Source: JAKACA01 sp050744865 (GTDB lineage: Bacteria > Actinomycetota > Acidimicrobiia > Acidimicrobiales > Bog-793). Taken from it: a stretch of DNA of 64,000 nucleotides. The notes under the pieces were generated by a model. The model had not been told where the DNA came from and ran no database searches. It saw nothing but the letters and a program-made list of their open reading frames with translations. The stretch spans positions 8,970-72,969 of the forward strand of contig JBOGHW010000085.1 in the NCBI GenBank assembly GCA_050744865.1, read 5' to 3'. The number at the start of each line of letters is the position of its first letter. The stretch's first letter is position 1. This document shows positions 1 to 7,893 of the stretch, piece by piece. The position numbers and the translations under genes were made by a program.

Positions 1-722
1 GCGGCCCTGTCGGCTCCGCGGTTGGCGACGACCACCTCGCCTGTGAGGTCGCCCCGCCCGGCGAGCGCCCTCGCGATCCCTGCTCCCATCTCGCCGGCAC
101 CCACAACCAGGATCTTCTTGTTCTCGAGACCACCCGCGTGGTCTGCGGCCAGCTCGACGGCAGCGTGAGCGAGCGAGGTGGTGCCGCGCGCTATAGCCGT
201 CTCGGCCCTTGCCCGCTTCCCCGCTTCGACGGCATGCCGGAACAGCGGATCAAGCACAGTCCCGATGGCGTGCTCCAGGCGGGCCGTCTCGGCGGCGGCC
301 CGCACCTGCCGGAGAATCTCGCCCTCCCCCAGAACCGGCGAGTCGATGCCGGCGGCCACGTCGAACAAGTAGGCGACGGCCGCCTCGTCGTAGCGGCACA
401 CAAGCGGCTCCCCGAGATCCATGATCCCGCCGCCGACCTCCGGCCCGTGCTCTCGTGACTCGACTGCGGAGGTGACAGGCTCGCCGGCGCCAAGGCGCTG
501 GCGGAAGAAGCTCTCGATGTCCGAAAGACCGTCGTGGAACCGCTCCACAACTGCGTAGACCTCGGTACGCAGGCACGTCGAGAGCACGACCGCCTCGGCC
601 ACGTTCGGCCCGCCGACTAGCTCGCGCAAGGCCTTGCGAACATTATGCTCGGGAACGGCCACCCGTTCGAACACCGCCAAGGGGACGTCCCGCTCGTGCA
701 TGCCTACAACTACGACCGACAA
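1..722 (-). CDS. hemA: Glutamyl-tRNA reductase, N-terminal part (runs off window)
   Basis: Glutamyl-tRNA reductase makes glutamate-1-semialdehyde from glutamyl-tRNA, the first step of C5 tetrapyrrole synthesis, in the cytoplasm. The gene reads leftward off the window edge, so about the first 240 residues are present. They contain the catalytic domain with the nucleophile Cys50 in STCLRTEVY and the start of the NADPH-binding fold (VVGAGEMG near residue 205, then VVVANRG). TTG at 722 is taken as the start because an AGGAAGG ribosome site lies 10 bases upstream and an in-frame stop lies just behind it. The usual motif is STCNRTE; here Leu replaces Asn. The rex gene lies 64 bases upstream on the same strand, an arrangement known from Streptomyces. 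Confidence 0.95.
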   Translation of the reverse strand, partial: MSVVVVGMHERDVPLAVFERVAVPEHNVRKALRELVGGPNVAEAVVLSTCLRTEVYAVVERFHDGLSDIESFFRQRLGAGEPVTSAVESREHGPEVGGGIMDLGEPLVCRYDEAAVAYLFDVAAGIDSPVLGEGEILRQVRAAAETARLEHAIGTVLDPLFRHAVEAGKRARAETAIARGTTSLAHAAVELAADHAGGLENKKILVVGAGEMGAGIARALAGRGDLTGEVVVANRGADRA

Positions 723-786
723 CTGCCCGTTACCTTCCTCTAAGCCTCAGACTGCGCAGGCGACGGCTGGATCGTACCGGCGCCTG

Positions 787-1464
787 TCAGGAGCCGTTAC
801 CCGCCCGCGCCTCGGTCCGGCCCGCAGCCTCCGGGTGTGCCTGGTAGAACGCAAGAACCTGCAGCTCGGCCGAGAAGTCGACATGGCGTACCTTCATCGG
901 TGCGACCGCTGTGAGAACGGTCGGGGCGAAGTTGAGCACGGCGTTGACCCCGACGGCGGCGAGCCTGTCGCAGACGTCCTGAGCAGCCGAAGCCGGAGTC
1001 GTGATGACACCTATCGACACGTCCTGCTCTCGGCACACCGTGGCAAGCTCGGCCAAGTGGCGGATCGGCAATCCCCCTATCACCTCTCCGACGGTGTCGC
1101 TGGCGACGTCGAACATGCCCACGATGCGAAAGCCGCTCTGGGCGAAGCCGGGCGACCGTGCCAGTGCATGGCCCAGGTGCCCCATACCGGTGATGACCAC
1201 CGGTCGCTCCAGGTCGATGCCGAGCTCGCGCTGTATCTGCCCGAGCAGGTACTCGACGTCGTAACCTGTCCCTCGCGTGCCGTAGCTGCCGAAGTAGGAC
1301 AGGTCCTTGCGCACCTTGGCTGCGTTTACCCCGCAGGCGTCGGCCAACTCGGCGGACGACACGGTCGTGAGACCGCAGTCGTCGAGCTCGGACAGCACTC
1401 GTTGGTAGACAGGCAGCCGGACGACGGTCGGTTCTGGGATCCGGCGGCCGAAGCGTTCCTGCAT
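787..1464 (-). CDS. rex: Redox-sensing transcriptional repressor Rex
   Basis: Rex represses respiration and fermentation genes and leaves DNA when the NADH/NAD+ ratio rises. The protein of about 225 residues has an N-terminal winged helix (residues 10-80, with VNAAKVRKDLSYFGSYGTRG typical of the family) and a Rossmann domain with the glycine motif GMGHLG near residue 95. ATG at 1464 matches the usual Rex N-terminus; a TTG two codons upstream is possible. It sits directly upstream of hemA and is probably co-transcribed with it, as in Streptomyces. I looked for a Rex operator (TTGTGAA-N4-TTCACAA) in front of it and saw only a TTGTG half-site. Confidence 0.95.
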   Translation of the reverse strand: MQERFGRRIPEPTVVRLPVYQRVLSELDDCGLTTVSSAELADACGVNAAKVRKDLSYFGSYGTRGTGYDVEYLLGQIQRELGIDLERPVVITGMGHLGHALARSPGFAQSGFRIVGMFDVASDTVGEVIGGLPIRHLAELATVCREQDVSIGVITTPASAAQDVCDRLAAVGVNAVLNFAPTVLTAVAPMKVRHVDFSAELQVLAFYQAHPEAAGRTEARAGNGS

Positions 1465-1520
1465 GGGCAAGCATGGTAACGAGGGCTGGCTTTCGGCCAC
1501 AAGACAGCCGCCTTGCACGC

Positions 1521-3032
1521 TCACGCCAGTGCTCGGCGCAGCGCCTTTCCCTGGATACCGTGAGGCAGCTCCCTCACGAAGACGACGCTGCTCGGGCACT
1601 TGTATCGTGCCAGCCGTAAAGCGCAGTGCTCGATCAGCTCGCTCTCGCTCACGCCGCCGGGCGCGTTGGCGCCGTCGGGCCAAGCCTCGGTCTTGGGCAC
1701 GACGAATGCCCGCACCGACTCGCCCAGCAGGCTGTCAGGCACGCCCACGACGGCGGCCTCGTCGACGGCCGGGCTCTCCTCGAGGACGTGCTCGACCTCG
1801 GCGGGGAAGACGTTGAAGCCGCTCACGATGATCAGGTCCTTGTTGCGGTCCACGATGGTGATCGAGCCTGCGTCGTCCATCACGGCGACGTCGCCGGTGT
1901 GCAACCAGCCGGCGGCGTCGATGGCCAGCTTCGTCGCGGTCGGGTCTTCGAAGTAGCCGGAGAAGACGTTAGGCCCTCTCACCAGCACCTCTCCTGGGTC
2001 GCCGTGCTCGACGGGATCGCCGTCAGGATCGACGATGGTGAGCTCGATTCCCGGAAGAGGCGCTCCGGCAGACAGCGGGTGCCTGTCGGCGTCAAGGTCG
2101 GGAAACGTGACCGTCGGCGACGCCTCCGTCAGCCCGTATGCCTGCCAAATCTGAACACCGAACTTGGCCTCGAAGGCCTCGGAGACCTCGAGCGGCAGCG
2201 GCGCCGCGCCGGAGCAGGCCAGGCGCAGCGAGCTGAGCTCGGATCCGCTGGCGCCACCGTGGGCGAGCAGGGCGGCGAACAGCTGAGGTACGCCGGGCAG
2301 GATCGTGACCCGCTCCTTCTCGACGATCTCGAGCAAGTCAGCAGCAACGAAACGCTCCATCATCACCAACCTCCCACCAGCGAACAGATGGAGCCCGAGC
2401 ACGGCGTTGAGGCCATAGATGTGGAAGGGCGGGACGACAAGCAGACCGGTGTCGTCCCTCGTGGCCGCCAGTCCGACGGCAAGCTCCATCTGGTCGATGT
2501 TGGCCAGCAAGCTTCCGTGTGTCAGCATCGCAGCCTTCGGCGAGCCGGCCGTGCCAGACGTGAACAGGAGAACGGCCAGGTCGTCGGCGCCTCGCTCTGC
2601 GATTGGCACTGCGACTGGCACTGCGACTGGCTGGGCGCTCGGCGTGGCTGAGGTGACCGAGGCGGCCTCCGACTGGGCGCAGTCCCGCACGGGGTAGCCG
2701 AGGGCTTCGACGAGCGATCTCGTGGGGGACCCGACCATGACGACGTTTGCCCTTATGGTCGCGAGCTCGCGCTCCAGCTCGGAGATTGGGCTCTCCGGAT
2801 TGAGCGGTGCCGCGACGGCGCCTAGCCCGAGGACGGCCAGGTAGGCAACGACGAAGTCAGGCGTCGCGGGCAATATCAGGGCTACGACATGGCCAGGCTC
2901 GACTTCGGTATGCAGCACCTGCCGCGTGGCTGCGACACGAGATCTCAGCTCCCCGTAGGTGACATCGACCCCGCCATGACGCAAGGCCACGTCCGCCGCC
3001 GGGTGCGGCTCGACAATCGTCGCAAGGTTCAC
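1521..3032 (-). CDS. Acyl-CoA synthetase, AMP-dependent (fatty-acid-CoA ligase type)
   Basis: This class I adenylate-forming enzyme of 503 residues activates a carboxylic acid as an acyl-AMP and then loads it on CoA. The P-loop-like core LLFTSGTAGSPKAAMLTH lies near residue 155, the YGLTEASP motif near 300, the GWLHTGDVAVMD hinge motif near 370 and the C-terminal GKALRR lysine at the end. The substrate cannot be read from sequence; medium- or long-chain fatty acids are usual for this subfamily. The start is GTG at 3032 behind an AGAGGGA site. A short Val-Ala-Val-Pro repeat near residue 130 comes from a 12-bp DNA repeat. It lies between rex and the small HTH regulator, on the same strand. Confidence 0.88.
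   Translation of the reverse strand: MNLATIVEPHPAADVALRHGGVDVTYGELRSRVAATRQVLHTEVEPGHVVALILPATPDFVVAYLAVLGLGAVAAPLNPESPISELERELATIRANVVMVGSPTRSLVEALGYPVRDCAQSEAASVTSATPSAQPVAVPVAVPIAERGADDLAVLLFTSGTAGSPKAAMLTHGSLLANIDQMELAVGLAATRDDTGLLVVPPFHIYGLNAVLGLHLFAGGRLVMMERFVAADLLEIVEKERVTILPGVPQLFAALLAHGGASGSELSSLRLACSGAAPLPLEVSEAFEAKFGVQIWQAYGLTEASPTVTFPDLDADRHPLSAGAPLPGIELTIVDPDGDPVEHGDPGEVLVRGPNVFSGYFEDPTATKLAIDAAGWLHTGDVAVMDDAGSITIVDRNKDLIIVSGFNVFPAEVEHVLEESPAVDEAAVVGVPDSLLGESVRAFVVPKTEAWPDGANAPGGVSESELIEHCALRLARYKCPSSVVFVRELPHGIQGKALRRALA
2598..2631. repeat. 12-bp tandem repeat inside the acyl-CoA synthetase gene
   Basis: Nearly three units of TGCGACTGGCAC (the first has one T for C) are read on the minus strand as Val-Ala-Val-Pro repeats. 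The length is a multiple of three, so the frame is kept. It lies in a surface linker region and probably reflects replication slippage. Confidence 0.8.
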
Positions 3033-3089
3033 GGCTGCGCTTCCCTCTCACCCAGGGCGCTACCTCGCCCTACCGGGGCGACAGAATAC

Positions 3090-3296
3090 TTAGCCGGCTT
3101 CGGTGAAGCGCTCAGACAGGTAGCGATTCACGTCCTCTTCCCGTAAGCGGTAAGACTTGCCAACTCGGACCGCTGGCAGCTGGCCGGCATTGATGAGCCT
3201 GTACACGGTCATGTTGGACACCCTCAAGACCTGGGCGACTTCCGCGACTGTGTAGAACTTGGCCTTCGAATAGTCGATGCTCGTCAGATAGATCAC
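3090..3296 (-). CDS. Small excisionase/BldC-like helix-turn-helix protein (Rv0500A type)
   Basis: This basic DNA-binding protein of about 68 residues is almost entirely one MerR/excisionase-type winged helix: FYTVAEVAQVLRVSNMTVYR, a wing with LPAVRVGKSYRLREEDV and a short acidic tail. It closely resembles the small HTH protein Rv0500A, which follows proC in mycobacteria; proC is the upstream gene here as well. GTG at 3296 is preferred because GGAG lies just upstream; a GTG at 3314 in the same frame lacks such a site. BldC controls development in Streptomyces, but the role of this group is not settled. The spaced GTAC palindromes just upstream (about 3308-3326) could be an operator. Confidence 0.85.
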   Translation of the reverse strand: MIYLTSIDYSKAKFYTVAEVAQVLRVSNMTVYRLINAGQLPAVRVGKSYRLREEDVNRYLSERFTEAG

Positions 3297-3365
3297 CCCT
3301 CTCCGCCTGTACACGACTGTACGCCAATGTGGCTGATGTGAAAAGTGTGACTATCTTCGGGCAGC

Positions 3366-4151
3366 TCAGCGCCGGCCCAATTCCTTCGATCTCTCGGTCG
3401 CCGCAGCCACTGCCTCGATGAGGGCAGAGCGTGTCCGGTGTGCCTCGAGAACCCTCAAGCCCGCCGCCGTCGTGCCTCCGGGCGAGGTGATGGAGGCGCG
3501 GAGGGTTTCGGCGCGTTCGCCTGTTTCGGAGAGGAGGCGCGCCGAGCCGAGGAGCGTTGCGGTTACCAGCAACTCGCTCACGTCCCTGTCCAGGCCTTGC
3601 GCGACACCGGCCTCCACCAGCGCCTCGGCGATCAGGAAGACGTAGGCGGGGCCGGAGCCGGACAACCCGGTGACGGCGTCGAGCAGCTTCTCCGGCATCC
3701 GGGCGACGACGCCGAACGAGGAGAGAACGGCTTCGGCCCATGCGAAGTCCTCCTCGCCGGCCCGACCTCCGCCGGCAAGACCGGAGGCTCCCGATCCGAG
3801 CACCGCCGGGACGTTGGGCATCGCTCTAAGCACTACGGCGCTGCCGCACCAGGGTTCCAGCTCGGCGATGGTTATGCCGGCCATGATCGACAGGACTCGG
3901 GGCACCCCGGCGCCCGCCACGGCCCGTGCGGCTACTTCGGCGTCCGCCGGCTTCACGGCCAGCACGGCTGCGTCCGCCTCGCCACAAGACGTGGCGATGG
4001 GCACGCCGGGAAACCTCTCCGCCAGCTCACTCCTGGCCTCGGCAACCAGTTCTACGACAGTGATGTCGTCGGCCATCAACCAGCCCGAGCGCAGGAGACC
4101 ACCCACCAAGGCCCGGCCCATGCGGCCGCCGCCGACCACCGCCAGTTTCAC
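3366..4151 (-). CDS. proC: Pyrroline-5-carboxylate reductase
   Basis: ProC reduces pyrroline-5-carboxylate to proline with NAD(P)H, the last step of proline synthesis, in the cytoplasm. The 261-residue length is normal. It starts GTG-KLAVVGGGRMGRALVGGLL (dinucleotide-binding fold) and contains the family signature around GLSGSGPAYVFLIAEALVEAGV near residue 165 and SPGGTTAAGL near 228. It follows the mshA-like gene by 16 bases and precedes the small HTH gene, so it probably belongs to one leftward transcript. Confidence 0.95.
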   Translation of the reverse strand: MKLAVVGGGRMGRALVGGLLRSGWLMADDITVVELVAEARSELAERFPGVPIATSCGEADAAVLAVKPADAEVAARAVAGAGVPRVLSIMAGITIAELEPWCGSAVVLRAMPNVPAVLGSGASGLAGGGRAGEEDFAWAEAVLSSFGVVARMPEKLLDAVTGLSGSGPAYVFLIAEALVEAGVAQGLDRDVSELLVTATLLGSARLLSETGERAETLRASITSPGGTTAAGLRVLEAHRTRSALIEAVAAATERSKELGRR

Positions 4152-4167
4152 GATCTCGGCCAGTGTG

Positions 4168-5463
4168 TCAGCACTCGACCAGCTCGCGGCTCGTCAGGTC
4201 GGCATAGAGGGCCCGCAGCCGCGAAGCCGCCGTTGCCCAGGTGTACTGCCTGGCCATCTCGTGACCACCGGCACCAAGGTCGGCCTGGTGGATGGGGTCG
4301 GTCACGATGCGGGCGACCCGTTCGGCGAAGCCGTCGGCATCGTCCGGGTCAACCAAGTAACCCGTGCGCCCGTCCTTGACAAGCGTCGTAAGCCCTCCGA
4401 CTGCCGCGGCTACGACTGGTACGCCGCAAGCGGAGGCCTCGAGGGCGACCAGACCGAATGACTCCGAGCGAGACGGCACCAGGCAGCAGTCGGCCGCCCG
4501 GTAGTACGTCGACAGCAGCTCGTGCGGCTGCGGTGGGACGAACGTGACGCTGCCCTGCAACCCGAGATCCGCCACGAGCGCCAGCAGCTTGGCGAGCTCT
4601 TCGGAACCGTGGGGCCCGCTCGGCCCGCCGACGACGACGAGCCGGGCACCTGAAGCGCCCCTTTGGCGACTGTCCCGCAGCTTGGCGAGGGCGCGCACGG
4701 CCACGTCCACCCCTTTCAGCGGTTGGATGCGCCCGACGAACAGCAGTAGAGGGCCGCTGCCGGTGTCGAGCCCGATCGCCCGCTGGGCGGCTCGCCTCTC
4801 GCCTGGCGAGAAGAAGGCATGGTCCACGCCGAGAGGTACGACGGCAATCCTGTCGACAGAGGCGTCGTAGAGGTCGACGAGCTGGTCTGCCTCTACGGTG
4901 CAAGAGGCGAGCAGGGCGTCCGAGCATCCGATGATGGCTGCCTCGGCCAGCGCCCGGCGAGAGCCCGCTGCTGTCTCCTCCTCCTCGGCACTGGCCACTG
5001 CCTTCACGCGATCGAGTGTGTGGAAGGTCGAGACCAAGGGCAGGTCGAGCTTGTGCTTGATGGCGTGCCCACTCAAGCCGGAGAGCCAGTAGTTGGCGTG
5101 GATGGCGCTCGGGCTGTCCTCGAGGGAGCCGAATATCCCCGTGCCCGGGGCACGCGCCCTCTTGCCGTGCGTCATGTGCGCCAGGACGCCTTCTGTGAAC
5201 TCGTCGACGTGCTCGTGCAAGTGCTCCTTGGCGACTGGAGTGACCGGGCCGGCCATCACGTGATGCACTTCGAAGCCGGGTTCCACGAACACCGTGTCGG
5301 GCAACGCCTCGCTATAGCGGCGCGTGTAGACGTCGCAGGCCACGCCTGCTCTCGCGAGGGCGGAGGACAGCTCACGGACGTAGACGTTCATGCCGCCGCT
5401 GTCGCCGGTGCCCGGCTGAGCCAGAGGGGAAGTGTGCAGAGAAAGCACAGCGAGCCTGCGCAT
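4168..5463 (-). CDS. mshA: Family 4 glycosyltransferase, MshA-like (mycothiol synthesis)
   Basis: MshA transfers N-acetylglucosamine from UDP-GlcNAc to inositol-3-phosphate, the first step of mycothiol synthesis. The protein of about 431 residues has the GT-B fold of GT4 enzymes: GDSGGMNVYVRELSSALAR near residue 17, GVDHAFFSPGERR near 200, VGRIQPLKGVD near 225 and the C-terminal E-x7-E motif in ESFGLVALEASACGVPVVAA near 330. ATG at 5463 starts MRRLAVLSLHTSPLAQPG, which matches the family; an upstream GTG would add 13 residues. The mycothiol-linked enzymes at 31-33 kb fit this assignment. Other inositol or sugar acceptors cannot be excluded. Confidence 0.8.
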   Translation of the reverse strand: MRRLAVLSLHTSPLAQPGTGDSGGMNVYVRELSSALARAGVACDVYTRRYSEALPDTVFVEPGFEVHHVMAGPVTPVAKEHLHEHVDEFTEGVLAHMTHGKRARAPGTGIFGSLEDSPSAIHANYWLSGLSGHAIKHKLDLPLVSTFHTLDRVKAVASAEEEETAAGSRRALAEAAIIGCSDALLASCTVEADQLVDLYDASVDRIAVVPLGVDHAFFSPGERRAAQRAIGLDTGSGPLLLFVGRIQPLKGVDVAVRALAKLRDSRQRGASGARLVVVGGPSGPHGSEELAKLLALVADLGLQGSVTFVPPQPHELLSTYYRAADCCLVPSRSESFGLVALEASACGVPVVAAAVGGLTTLVKDGRTGYLVDPDDADGFAERVARIVTDPIHQADLGAGGHEMARQYTWATAASRLRALYADLTSRELVEC

Positions 5464-5517
5464 CGGCGCCAGCCTAGTAAGGGCCGCTTCGCCGCCCGCC
5501 ATCTGGATCGCGCCTCG

Positions 5518-5910
5518 TCACGCCGGCTGGCTCTCGCCTCGCGCTTGTGCCGCTTCGCCCTCGTCGCTGCCGGTTCGGGGCGTGCGCAGCGACCTGTACA
5601 CCGTTATCAGGGCATGGCGGGCCTCGTCGGTGAGGTCCGGAGTCGCCAGGATGGCGGACTCGAGGTTGCTTGCGCGCTCGTCGTCCAGGATCCCGGCCCG
5701 GACGTAGAAGGTCTCGGCCGATAGGCGCAAAGCCTTGGCGATCTTCTGCAGGATCTCGGCCGAGGGCCGGCGAAGCCCGCGCTCGATCTGGCTCAGGTAC
5801 GGATTGGAGATGCCGGCTATATCGGACATCCGTCGGAGGGAGAGCCTGGCCTGCTCTCGCTGTTGACGGATGAACGCTCCGAGATCTATCCAACGATCTG
5901 GCTCGCTCAG
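5518..5910 (-). CDS. XRE-family transcriptional regulator (possible CTG start)
   Basis: This 130-residue DNA-binding protein has one helix-turn-helix domain: LGAFIRQQREQARLSLRRMS, then GISNPYLSQIERGLRRPSAE, and a C-terminal helical tail. The helix 1 residues lie upstream of the only in-frame ATG (5829), which would cut the domain. No ATG, GTG or TTG exists further up in this frame. A CTG at 5910 overlaps the stop codon of rsiG (5907-5909), so a coupled CTG start is the simplest reading. The family resembles the mycobacterial Rv0474 regulator. It lies between rsiG and the mshA-like gene. Confidence 0.8.
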   Translation of the reverse strand: MSEPDRWIDLGAFIRQQREQARLSLRRMSDIAGISNPYLSQIERGLRRPSAEILQKIAKALRLSAETFYVRAGILDDERASNLESAILATPDLTDEARHALITVYRSLRTPRTGSDEGEAAQARGESQPA

Positions 5911-6482
5911 GGCCCCTCGCTCCCGTCGGCCTCGGCGTCGACCAGCAAGCTGTCTATGTCGGCGGCACCGGACTTGTAGCGCTCGACGATGCTGGCCTGC
6001 AGCAAGTCGATCCGCTCGTGGAGGGCGTGGCGCTGCTCGGAAAGCTCCTTCTCCTGGACCTGTAAGTGGCGACTCAGCTCCTGCAACTCGGCGTCGCTGA
6101 AGCTGCCGATGTTGGCGGCCAGCAACGAGCCGCCGCCCAGCGTGCTCAAAGGCGCGGGCGGCTCGAACTCGCCGACTGGCACACTCTGGGCGGACACGAC
6201 CGGCCGAGCCTGGTTGGGGTTGGCCGCCGGCCCCGCCAGGATGTCCGGGAGGCGCTCTACGAGCGTCTCGAGGTCGCCGCGAGTGCCACCGGCGCGCATA
6301 GCCATCTCTGCGGTCACGAGGTCGAGCTGGCCCTGGATCACCCGTCGCACGTACGACACGAGATCCTCCACGCGCTTGCAGGCGTCGCGGCGCGCTCTCA
6401 CCTCATCGAGGGCGACATCCGGCAACCCGGCGACCAGGGCGGGCGCCAGCAGCTTGTCCACGTCTTGTCGTTGCAGGCTCAT
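5907..6482 (-). CDS. rsiG: RsiG-like cyclic-di-GMP-binding anti-sigma factor
   Basis: RsiG is an anti-sigma factor that in Streptomyces holds the sigma factor WhiG when charged with cyclic-di-GMP. This 191-residue protein is mostly helical. The published ligand signature E(X)3S(X)2R(X)3Q(X)3D occurs exactly at E39, S43, R46, Q50 and D54. It occurs again at E144, S148, R151, H155 and D159, with His in place of Gln. A Pro/Ala-rich linker separates the two helices, so a hairpin can form. The ATG overlaps the sodX stop (ATGA), which couples the two genes. No WhiG gene lies in the window. The assignment comes from motif and size. Confidence 0.8.
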   Translation of the reverse strand: MSLQRQDVDKLLAPALVAGLPDVALDEVRARRDACKRVEDLVSYVRRVIQGQLDLVTAEMAMRAGGTRGDLETLVERLPDILAGPAANPNQARPVVSAQSVPVGEFEPPAPLSTLGGGSLLAANIGSFSDAELQELSRHLQVQEKELSEQRHALHERIDLLQASIVERYKSGAADIDSLLVDAEADGSEGP

Positions 6483-6964
6483 AGATTGGCCGCCCAGCTC
6501 CTGCGATCTCTGGCATCGAGCGTAGTGCCTGCTGCACGGCCGAGCCGCGTTGGCCCTGTATAGGGCGACCAGTAACACCACAGCACCCGCCCGGTTACCT
6601 TGGCCAGAGGAACAGAACCGAAGTGCCTGCTGTCGCGGCTGACCGCGGCGTTGTCACCCTCCACGCGCACGGCGTTCCACTCGACGCCCGTCACGCGCTT
6701 GACCAGCATGCGCTCGGGAAGGTCCGGATCGGGGAAGGCGGCGATGTCCCCGACCGCAAGGTGCTTGGTCCTAAGCACCAGGATGCGGTCTCCTGGCCCG
6801 AGTGAGGGGACCATGCTGAGGCCTTCCACCTCGAAACGCAACACCCTGCCCCTCACCAACGCCACGCCGCCAGCCATCACGGCGGCGGCGAGGGCGCCGG
6901 CAGACCACAACAAGGCCCGGCGTTGGGACAGGCGCTTGCGCAGCCGGCCGCCGATGCCGATCAC
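6479..6964 (-). CDS. sodX: Nickel superoxide dismutase maturation peptidase (S26 family)
   Basis: SodX removes the leader of the nickel superoxide dismutase so that the N-terminal nickel hook is exposed. The protein of about 161 residues has one N-terminal transmembrane segment (LLWSAGALAAAVMAGGVALV), the serine site in EGLSMVPSLGPGDRILV (serine near residue 48) and the lysine site in RMLVKRVTGVEW near 85, followed by the VEGDNAAVSRDSRHFG box of signal peptidases. GTG at 6964 is the best start; its ribosome site is weak. sodN lies 49 bases away on the other strand. An inverted repeat TCACC-N8-GGTGA (6961-6978) covers the start and might serve both genes. Confidence 0.88.
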   Translation of the reverse strand: MIGIGGRLRKRLSQRRALLWSAGALAAAVMAGGVALVRGRVLRFEVEGLSMVPSLGPGDRILVLRTKHLAVGDIAAFPDPDLPERMLVKRVTGVEWNAVRVEGDNAAVSRDSRHFGSVPLAKVTGRVLWCYWSPYTGPTRLGRAAGTTLDARDRRSWAANL

Positions 6965-7013
6965 CCCAGATAAGGTGACCCGGTCAAGTGGAGTCTCAGC
7001 AAGGAGTGGTGGC

Positions 7014-7427
7014 ATGTACCTCAGCTCGTTTGTGTCTCGAGTGATCGTTGGCCCGGTCCCCAAGGTGTCCGCCCACTGCGATTTGCCCTGCGGCGTGTAC
7101 GACCCGGCCCAAGCCCGCATCGAGGCAGAGTCGGTGAAGGCCTGCATGGAGAAGTTCAACGCCTCTGATGACGCTGTCTTCAAGGAGAGGGCCACGGTCA
7201 TCAAGGAAGAGCGCGCGGAGATGGTCAAGCACCACCTCTGGGTGCTCTGGACGGACTACTTCAAGCCCGAGCACCTCGAGAAGTACCCCCAGCTGCACGA
7301 GCTGTTCTGGAAGACGACCAAGGCCGCGGGCGAGTCGAAGAAGACCAACGACACGGCTGTTGCCGACCGCCTTTTGGCGGGCATCGGTGAGATCGACACG
7401 ATCTTCTGGGAGACCAAGGCGGCGTAG
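7014..7427 (+). CDS. sodN: Nickel-containing superoxide dismutase
   Basis: SodN converts superoxide to oxygen and hydrogen peroxide in a homohexamer with one nickel per subunit. The 137-residue precursor has a short leader ending in KVSA. The mature protein then begins HCDLPCGVYDP, where His1, Cys2 and Cys6 form the nickel hook. The remainder is the usual four-helix bundle (KHHLWVLWTDYFKPEHLEKYP). An AAGGAG ribosome site (7001-7006) lies 7 bases before the ATG. The maturation peptidase sodX diverges from it, the standard pairing. Confidence 0.97.
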   Translation: MYLSSFVSRVIVGPVPKVSAHCDLPCGVYDPAQARIEAESVKACMEKFNASDDAVFKERATVIKEERAEMVKHHLWVLWTDYFKPEHLEKYPQLHELFWKTTKAAGESKKTNDTAVADRLLAGIGEIDTIFWETKAA

Positions 7428-7437
7428 CCCCGGGCGT

Positions 7438-7671
7438 CTAGCCACCAGATACCGGCGGCAGGACTGCCACCTCGTCGCCCGCCGCCACGGCTTGTTCGGG
7501 GTCGGCCGGTTCTCCGTTGACCCAGACGGCGCTGACGGCAATCACCGCGTCCAAGCCAGGCCAGCGCGCGGCCGCCGACTTGAGCACGCCCCCCACGGTA
7601 TCTGCCTCGACGTCGGCCGATCGACAACCGGCCACGTCGCGGGCCTGAGCGAACAGCAGGAGCTTCGGCAT
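7438..7671 (-). CDS. moaD: MoaD/ThiS-family sulfur carrier
   Basis: This 77-residue ubiquitin-fold protein starts MPKLLLFAQARDVAG and ends in PPVSGG. The terminal Gly-Gly is the site that is adenylated and thiocarboxylated in MoaD and ThiS. The sequence VLPPVSGG is more typical of MoaD, the small subunit of molybdopterin synthase. No other molybdopterin gene lies in the window. The ATG overlaps the stop of the DksA-like gene upstream (ATGA), so both are probably translated from one message. Confidence 0.85.
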   Translation of the reverse strand: MPKLLLFAQARDVAGCRSADVEADTVGGVLKSAAARWPGLDAVIAVSAVWVNGEPADPEQAVAAGDEVAVLPPVSGG

Positions 7672-7856
7672 CACGCCGACTCTCTGCCGCAAAGGCGGCG
7701 AGCAGGGTCGGCCTGAAGATCGGTGTCGCTGATCGGGCCGCCGCACCGCTCGCAGGTCGAGTACGAACCGTCATCCAGGCGATTCAGGGCAGTCTCGATG
7801 GCGTCGAGGCGCTGCTCGATGCCCCGTAGCACCGCAGCCGAGTCTTGGTCGCTCAT
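7671..7856 (-). CDS. Short DksA/TraR-type protein with an incomplete zinc finger
   Basis: This 61-residue protein has a helical N-terminus (AAVLRGIEQRLDAIETALNRLDDG) and the family core YSTCERCGGPISDTDLQADP, which in DksA/TraR proteins leads to a second Cys pair. Here the end reads RRLCGRESA, so only three of the four zinc cysteines are present. DksA-type proteins bind the RNA polymerase secondary channel, but this one lacks the long coiled coil. It is translationally coupled to moaD. The role is unknown. Confidence 0.75.
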   Translation of the reverse strand: MSDQDSAAVLRGIEQRLDAIETALNRLDDGSYSTCERCGGPISDTDLQADPARRLCGRESA

Positions 7857-7893
7857 GACATCGGAGAGTAGCGATTCCTACTAGAACGGTGCC

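Noticed and set aside
1465..1520. Rex operator upstream of rex
   Set aside because: Only a TTGTG half-site is visible, without the paired TTCACAA.
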